This document shows, one piece after another, positions 59,601 to 64,000 of a stretch of 64,000 nt of DNA (the first letter of the stretch is position 1; every line of letters begins with the position of its first letter). The stretch comes from Haliclystus octoradiatus (lineage: Eukaryota; Cnidaria; Staurozoa; Stauromedusae; Haliclystidae), in assembly GCA_916610825.1 (NCBI GenBank), contig OU744454.1:5342321-5406320 (forward strand), read 5' to 3'. Below the pieces are notes generated by a model, which was not told the origin of the DNA, made no database searches, and was given only the letters and a program-made list of their open reading frames with translations. A program made the position numbers and the translations under genes.

Positions 59601-61911
59601 ATACAGAATTGATTATTGTTAAAAAAGTTATTAATATTAGGGGTTCAAAATAAACACAGTTAGTAAACAGACGTGTTTCATCTCTTTTGATAATTCTCGC
59701 TTTAAAACACAGCCTATATTCATCATTTCATGTGCTAATAATAATTACGTTATAATGTATAACAGGTAATTAATTATAAAATTATAGTAAAAAAAAAATA
59801 GCTCCGCTACGCTCGGACTCATGGTGAATAATATAATAATCAAAATGAACCAATTGAAATCAAATTCAATAGAATATCAAATCAATCAAATCATCATGCA
59901 AAGAAAAATCAAATCAAATGAAATTCAAAAAAATAAATCAATCCAATCGAATGATATAAAAATCAGATCAAATGAAAAAATCAACTTCAATCAAATAAAA
60001 TCAATTTTGACAATATCCAAATTATATGAGAATATGAAGAAAAATATATTCAAATAATAAATCAAAGAAAAAAGAAAAAAGAGAAGAAACGATAGGTAGA
60101 CCGATGGGATAGAACCCCAGACCCCGCGCGCCTTAAGTAAACGCTTCACCACTATACTATACCAAGATAATAACAAACAAAGTGATTTTCACTACTTATA
60201 ATACAGGTGTGAGTTGTAAATGAAGTGCGAAATTGTCTCTTCATAAGCTGATGTCGCAGCAGAATTAAAACATTTTAATAAACCAAATAAAACCATGACG
60301 ACTGGCTTAGCAGTTTGATGTAATAAATAACTTCAGAAAACAATACAAGCAATAAATATATAATACTGGCTTGTCTAAGCCCCCAACCAAATGATGATAT
60401 GTCGGTTCAAAAGTTCTCATGGTCAAAACACAACAACAATTATCTTCGAAGTTTCACCTCAAATAGTGATGTTACTGAACAATTAAAATCTTTCATTGAC
60501 CATTTCAAATGACGAGAAGAAGAAAACAATCATGTGTTCTACCAATGAAGAGATAATCACGATGTAAACTAATCCAGGAGTATTAGAAAACATTTCATTT
60601 AATAATGCAATTGTAATCTAGCTAAGCTGCGATCGGCCATCATGGCGGGCAATGGAAAAACATTTTTGTCAAAAAAATTTGGCTAAAAATTTGGAATAAT
60701 CACACAGCATGCCCATTGTATTTTTAACAATGAAATGGTGTTTCTTGCGCAATCGTTTTTTGTTCGACCTTTGTTAGCACACAAAGCAGTGTGTTGAACG
60801 TTATTTCAAAAGAACAATAGATTTAGTCAAAAATGAAATGAAATGAAATGAAATGAAAACGTTTCCACCATGACAGCATAGACTCAAGGTCACTTACGTA
60901 ACCATGAGTCAATAATACAAGAAACAGTAATGCTCTCTTATTGGGAGGGCATGCCACATTTTGGTCTAATGGCACAGCTTATAGAGCTCACTCAAAAGCC
61001 GTGTGGAAAATAGGACTGGGCTGCAATGAGGCTATGTCAATTCTATCAGAATTTATATAAGCACTTGGTTGCTGTTGGACCTTTGTAAGTGTTTAATTCT
61101 AATCTACGCGCTTTGCACAGGAATTTGATAACCCCGTCCGCCTCTTGATACAATTTTAAGGCTGATGTTACAAATAACCTACAATATACAAATGAAACGT
61201 TGCTGCAAAATGCTTTTAAGAAATCATTTTTAGTGCCTCGACTTTGCACTACCTCGAGGAGAATTTTTCAGATTCGGACATTTCTTTCTCTGCTGCAAGC
61301 CTTATGCTTTTCCTTTTGAATGGGACAAACGCAATACTCATTCCATGATATTTGCCTTTTGTTCCTGGTTGGACAAGGCTTTGTTTTTTCTTTAAATGTA
61401 TCTCTTTTTGTAATTTTCAAAATTTTCGTGAAATCAACCAAAGCCCGATTAAGAAAACTTAGTAATACAATAACAAACCATTAGAAACATATTATTATGT
61501 TCGAAGCCATATTATCTAATGTTCATCGCGATTGATGAGTGAACAAACACGTAATCGAAAAAGGGATAAGTTTACTTCTACAGATCAAAAAATTGTTCCG
61601 TTCAATGTTTATACGTGTGTTGATTGAAATTTGCATTTAAAAAGCTGCAATCAAACAAATGAGTTGTATGAAATGTATGACATATTTTGGTATTTTTTAA
61701 AATTGACTTTATCATTGCTACATAAACAAACCTTAACAAATTCAACATATAGTTCACCGAGAAACGATGATGATTCTCCGTTCACGATTAGTTGACCTTC
61801 TTCAATCTGAATGGGAATCTGTTTATCAAGTGCAACAGCAAAACCTGATTCATCATAGATGTCCAAATCATTGATAATAATATGCTGATGATTTAAACGA
61901 ACATGAAATAC
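41358..61911 (-). CDS. Gene B: secreted malectin-TSP1(x4)-PAN protein, 5' end outside window
   Basis: Minus-strand exons at 61732-61911, 47248-47296, 45071-45241, 44180-44350, 43296-43466, 42540-42710 and 41358-41638, all open, with phases identical to gene A. The first exon (signal peptide and malectin N-half) should lie to the right of 64000; in gene A the corresponding intron is 2.6 kb. All four TSP1 repeats keep six cysteines and the PAN domain ends at TAG. Intron 2 is 14.4 kb, against 4.9 kb in gene A, because it holds the Gypsy-2 nest. Predicted role: extracellular glycan or protein recognition, inferred from domains only. Confidence 0.82.
42540..42710 (-). CDS. Gene B TSP1 repeat 4 exon
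   Basis: 171 nt, phase 1-1. WSAWLTIQECG, KNRKCNSPAPENGG, LGCVGE, KACVEITSCP. It is the orthologue-like partner of the stop-containing exon 1510-1680 and has Cys (TGT) at the disputed codon. Confidence 0.87.
43296..43466 (-). CDS. Gene B TSP1 repeat 3 exon
   Basis: 171 nt, phase 1-1, acceptor TTCAG, donor GTTAGT. WSAWLTIEECGVCG, KTRSCSS, LYCSG, TEACAQVIPCP. Its central 80 or so bases are identical to the next exon upstream (44180-44350). Confidence 0.87.
44180..44350 (-). CDS. Gene B TSP1 repeat 2 exon
   Basis: 171 nt, phase 1-1. WSSWQTIEGCGVCG, KTRSCSS, LYCNG, TEACAQVIPCP. The donor is CCAT/GTTCGT, with T instead of G at the last exon base, so splicing may be weaker here. Confidence 0.83.
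45071..45241 (-). CDS. Gene B TSP1 repeat 1 exon
   Basis: 171 nt, phase 1-1. VHGVWSAWLTTIECG, KARSCNSPAPSHGG, LKCIGDE, TEACVEILSC. It is more diverged than its siblings, and gene A keeps only a relic of this exon (4820-4870). Confidence 0.83.
45242..47247. other. Gene B intron 3, no gene seen
   Basis: AT-rich intron. The part from about 46840 resembles gene A 5490-5860. No embedded gene was recognised. Confidence 0.5.
47248..47296 (-). CDS. Gene B malectin exon 3 (49-nt microexon)
   Basis: Same length, phase and splice sites (TTTTAG acceptor, GTGAGA donor) as gene A 5863-5911. It encodes TQYDYPKINALALLLQ. The Asp of the malectin YDNPK motif is kept here. Confidence 0.85.
47592..47756 (+). 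repeat. Gypsy-2 5' LTR
   Basis: 165 bp starting TG and ending CA, bounded by the CAGCC duplication and the primer binding site. Its U3 half does not match the 3' LTR. Confidence 0.75.
47757..47771 (+). other. Gypsy-2 primer binding site (tRNA-Leu)
   Basis: TGGTGTCAGAAGTGG directly after the LTR, the same primer as Gypsy-1. Confidence 0.85.
47805..48539 (+). pseudogene. Gypsy-2 gag with zinc knuckle (frameshifted)
   Basis: Starts MARYKQPNKFSFRPEEWEDW, the K02A2.6-like Gypsy gag opening. The frame breaks near 47990, continues ENPDEYYEGLTNQFTNYF, and breaks again near 48245. It ends with a CCHC knuckle ECHKCHKNGHYSKFC. Gag packages the element RNA. This copy is inactive. Confidence 0.8.
48540..48977 (+). 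pseudogene. Gypsy-2 protease
   Basis: IDTGADVTF contains the catalytic Asp of retropepsins. It is followed by a short duplication (GADVTF repeated), then VKCIGKF and a C-terminal ICLGLGLI strand. Confidence 0.75.
48978..49625 (+). pseudogene. Gypsy-2 reverse transcriptase
   Basis: KKNGVIRICVDFKKLNAS, WFSALDAAGG followed by a TAA (49288), FERIPMGITSAPEIFQ, and the catalytic motif TVIMDDILVYG with both Asp present. Another stop lies near 49090. Confidence 0.85.
49595..50173 (+). pseudogene. Gypsy-2 RT thumb and RNase H
   Basis: Restarts in a new frame after a 1-base shift near 49600: IGMLNYLGKFIPDLA, then RNase H VSADASSYGLGGVLLQ, AQIEKECLASVYACEKF and LLTDHKPL. Catalytic Asp-Glu-Asp are retained. 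Confidence 0.85.
50208..51583 (+). pseudogene. Gypsy-2 integrase
   Basis: HHCC finger (HFGHQSITKCKEF.., CIVCQEKRP), core with GADIASKNAKSYLVVVDYYSKW, a frameshift near 50815, then VSDNGPQFASEEF and LPQANGQAEKAV containing the second Asp and the Glu. The C-terminal part ends at NNEKTTR, where the hAT-type element begins. The frame resumes after that element at 59445 and stops at 59485-59487. Confidence 0.85.
52576..54851. mobile_element. 2.3 kb foldback element: two arms of about 1 kb in inverted orientation
   Basis: Left arm 52576-53598 and right arm 53849-54851 are near-perfect reverse complements, separated by a 250-bp spacer. The ends agtgcacatgacacc / ggtgtcatgtgcact are bordered by TTAA on both sides (52572-52575 and 54852-54855). 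No protein is encoded. A degraded relative lies at 36368-37612. Confidence 0.9.
54950..56740. repeat. Tandem array of about six 325-bp units in alternating types
   Basis: Units carry gatcattc.acatcagttcttggtacgtgg, gagaatcaaaaatgata and ttacgttacttcaagaatcg. Anchor words fall at 55011, 55336, 55658, 55993, 56317 and 56636. Units 2 and 4 resemble each other more than 3 and 5, which suggests a dimeric unit of about 650 bp. A related single unit is at 34895. Confidence 0.85.
56760..59430. other. Right part of the hAT-type element, no gene recognised
   Basis: Only short ORFs, without a BED finger or hAT dimerisation motif. It could be the eroded body of the transposon. Confidence 0.35.
59545..59709 (+). 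repeat. Gypsy-2 3' LTR (left boundary uncertain)
   Basis: From 59638 to 59709 it matches the 5' LTR closely (ggggttcaaaataaa, taaacagacgtgtttcat). Upstream of that the two LTRs do not align well. A TG start near 59545 would give a similar length. Confidence 0.6.
59820..60065. repeat. Low-complexity ATCAA-rich stretch
   Basis: Degenerate repeats of atcaaat and atcaaa. The 78-codon frame inside is Asn/Ile/Lys-only and not a credible gene. Confidence 0.6.
60092..60172 (-). repeat. tRNA-like sequence (SINE head or tRNA pseudogene)
   Basis: The minus strand has TAGTATAGTGGTGAAGC (A-box-like) and GGTTCTATCCC (B-box-like) about 35 bp apart. Acceptor arms do not pair well. Confidence 0.45.
60830..60857. 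repeat. Pentanucleotide microsatellite (AAATG)5
   Basis: Five consecutive aaatg units. Confidence 0.9.
61732..61911 (-). CDS. Gene B malectin exon 2
   Basis: 180 nt, phase 0-0, acceptor TTGTTAG, donor GTTTGT. VFHVRLNHQHI, LDIYDESG, QIEEGQLIVNGESSSF, GELYVEFVK: the same module as gene A 10829-11008 with a handful of substitutions. Confidence 0.9.
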
Positions 61912-63090
61912 CTAACAAACAAACGAAGTTACAACCTTAATACAGAAATAGCTACAGAAATTATACCCTTAAGTCTGGAGATATAGGAGTTGGACCTAGT
62001 CCATGCCGTGCTTACTGTGAACATGTTGTATTAAGGACTACTTTATGCTATGCAAGGCAACTGAATCAAATACTGAGCTATTACTGAATTAAATCCTTAA
62101 TTGCCTTATGCTGTAGTAAACTGAGGGTTAAGAATGAATGAAGACTTGAGACTACGCTCCATTGATGTATCTTTACAGGAAGGGTCTAGTCTTTAACAAT
62201 TTGCAAGTGTTTTTAACATTCGTCGTGAAGTAAAATAAATACAAACACGGCAAGTGAACATGGTTACGCACCGCTGATCTCAACGGATAACCTTTTCGGT
62301 GAGACAAATTGGTCTTATGCACCACCTCTTACTATCATTTTGACATATTTTGTCTTTAACCCAGCAACACTGTGCATCATGTAGACCTCGATTATGAGTC
62401 ATCACAATGAGCCATCATTGCACTCCGGACAGGGTTCAGTGAGAAGAAAATATTATGATTGTTTTGCAATAGAATATGAAGCATTAACAACTCTGACCTT
62501 GTGGATAATGCATGAATGATGACCGAAATATCCTCAAGTTATCTTTCCGTTTAAAATATGCATCTTATATAGTTAGTAGCTTGTTCAATTTTCAAACTTA
62601 ATATATGAAATATTATCAGACATTTTAACTGGCGGTGGGTAAACGCACGACAGTTGTAGCCCGTTAGACGAGATAGCAAATTCGTTGTCTTCTTCATCCA
62701 CATCTACTTTATAAGGAATTTTATATATTTTTTCGGCTTAATTCAAAATTTAAATATGGATTAGACTTTTAATATAATGTTATTTTATATATGTAGATAG
62801 ATAAGACGATATAGAAGTTGAAGAAGCAAATAGAAAAAAAAATAAAAATAAAAATCCATCCACAACGGTAGAACAAACGACCTTGTAGGAGTTATTGCAG
62901 AGTTCATAACAGCTTGTGTACCATGCGTACGATAAATGCAGATAATGATCTCTGCATTCGTTTTTCAAATAAGCAGATGTTGTCATTATCATCAGCGATG
63001 ACGTCTCAATAACAGCATATATCTTTTTGTGTGAAATCGTTTTCGGTGTTCGATAAAATAATATAACAACTTTAACAAACTGAACAAAAG
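61912..63090. other. Gene B intron 1 (part), no gene seen
   Basis: AT-rich, without coding signals. The signal-peptide exon expected upstream was not found before the window edge. Confidence 0.4.
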
Positions 63091-63093
63091 TTA

Positions 63094-63972
63094 GGCCTGG
63101 GTTATATGGACGCACCGAACTCAATTGATTCATTCATTCGAATTAAATCTCATGATAGCGCGCTTCGTATAACATCATTCGGTTCATCAACATTCCTCAA
63201 AAAACATTAAATGCGTCAAGCTAGCTCCGCACGTCAAGGCTTGACGTGCGGAGCTCTTCTCCATGAATTAAATTCATCGCCGCGTTATACGAGCGAGCTA
63301 TCATCGCACCGAACTAAATACATTCGACTCACGGTGCCATGACTGAGCTCCTATATCAACCTTATATGGCAATAAACCGGGGGATGTGCAAATCATAAAT
63401 TATTTTAAAGGATGTTTCCATGGCAATACGATAGAAAGAACATCGCTTTTGGGATGTTGTTATGGGTGACTTGTTTATATGATTGAAAGATGGCTGACAT
63501 TGAAGCTGATGTTTTCCAAAATCATGATTTAAAACATTTTAAAAACGTTTTATTTTAGTCAATCACAATGCATCAGCACTAGAATTGGGGTCGCTTTTAT
63601 CATAATATGTTATTATAATGAAAATTTGCATTTAATTTGCTCTGAGTACGATGCCTTGATAGAACAAAAACTGTCTCCCATAAAAATGCTTGAAAACCTG
63701 TGAGATTACTAGTTCATACAAGTTTCAAACTATAGATAGGTAAAATAGAGCGGAAAAATCGCTGAAAATGAAAAATAATGCAAACAAAACACTCTGGTTT
63801 CAAACCATGCGGTATAATTCCAAGAAAACTACTTCCTATCACGTGACATTTTGGCCAGTTTTTAAAGATCGTCGACATTCGGTTCGTCTGTATAACCCCA
63901 AATGCGAATTTAATGCAATTCGGTGTCGCACCTAATTCGAATTGAGTTCGGTGCGTCCATATAACCCAGGCC
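63094..63972. mobile_element. 879-bp PIF/Harbinger-type MITE
   Basis: The ends ggcctgggttatatggacgc and gcgtccatataacccaggcc are inverted repeats of about 35-40 bp, and the target duplication TTA (63091-63093 and 63973-63975) is exact. The inner palindrome AGCTCCGCACGTCAAG / CTTGACGTGCGGAGCT spans 63222-63254. Ends are similar in style to 38759-39541. Confidence 0.85.
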
Positions 63973-64000
63973 TTAGAAAAATGTTAATTTCGTGTAGTCA

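Larger units (their letters stand above)
47592..59709 (+). mobile_element. Gypsy-2: LTR retrotransposon in gene B intron 2, interrupted by a hAT-type element
   Basis: The 5' LTR (47592-47756, TGTCAT...AAAACA) is followed directly by a tRNA-Leu primer binding site (47757-47771). The 3' end at 59709 repeats the last 70 or so bp of that LTR. The target duplication CAGCC (47587-47591 and 59710-59714) is exact. Order: gag with CCHC knuckle, protease, RT, RNase H, integrase, all with frameshifts or stops. The foreign DNA at 51588-59436 splits the last codons of pol from the 3' LTR. The element runs antisense to gene B. Confidence 0.88.

Noticed and set aside
59821..60057. 78-codon Asn/Ile/Lys ORF
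   Set aside because: Product of ATCAA-type simple repeats.
61046..61249. 67-codon minus-strand ORF in gene B intron 2
   Set aside because: Phase and splice sites do not fit the gene, and the gene A counterpart has stops.

Overview
The window is AT-rich animal DNA. Exons are short, with GT/AG introns in phases 0 and 1. SINEs have tRNA-derived heads, and there are LTR retrotransposons, a LINE and many terminal-inverted-repeat (TIR) DNA elements. Nothing prokaryotic is present. A marine invertebrate such as a tunicate or cnidarian fits the domain mix, but the sequence alone does not settle the species.

The main host content is a minus-strand family of secreted multidomain genes that I assembled exon by exon: signal peptide + malectin lectin domain (three exons) + four thrombospondin type 1 (TSP1) repeats (one phase-1 exon each) + a C-terminal PAN/apple-like domain. 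Gene A (605-13948) has all eight exons in consistent phase, 1560 nt in total. A Cys codon of its last TSP1 repeat is TGA, so it is probably a pseudogene or is truncated. Gene B (41358 to beyond the right edge) is intact where visible; its first exon lies outside the window. Two further paralogues survive only as broken PAN exons, at 23306-23586 and 35561-35632. Paralogous flanking blocks (about 15940-23590 and 37940-41640) show that the family grew by segmental duplication.

Layout. 1-480: tandem repeat. 605-13948: gene A, with a truncated CR1-like LINE in intron 1 and short repeats in intron 2. 14050-23590: intergenic block A with a SINE, a MITE and a gag-less Gypsy element (Gypsy-1, 18757-23069). 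23600-26100: decayed Gypsy integrase and a hAT-like relic. 26901-27707: the only plus-strand host gene, an intact single-exon sulfotransferase-like protein. 28380-35130: a polyA SINE, a 2.7 kb TIR element with a smaller TTAA-flanked element inside it, and palindromic MITEs. 35560-41045: PAN relic, two more SINE copies, a degraded foldback element, a pogo-like MITE and a Harbinger MITE inserted in a palindrome. 41358-61911: gene B. Its intron 2 (14.4 kb) carries the Gypsy-2 element (47592-59709, 5-bp target duplication). Gypsy-2 is split by a 7.8 kb hAT-type element with an exact 8-bp duplication, and that element contains a 2.3 kb foldback palindrome and an array of about 325-bp repeats. 63094-63972: a second Harbinger MITE.

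The most interesting host feature is the malectin-TSP1-PAN architecture. Malectin is best known as an ER-resident N-glycan lectin; here the domain leads a secreted, cysteine-rich adhesion-type protein in a rapidly turning-over gene cluster.
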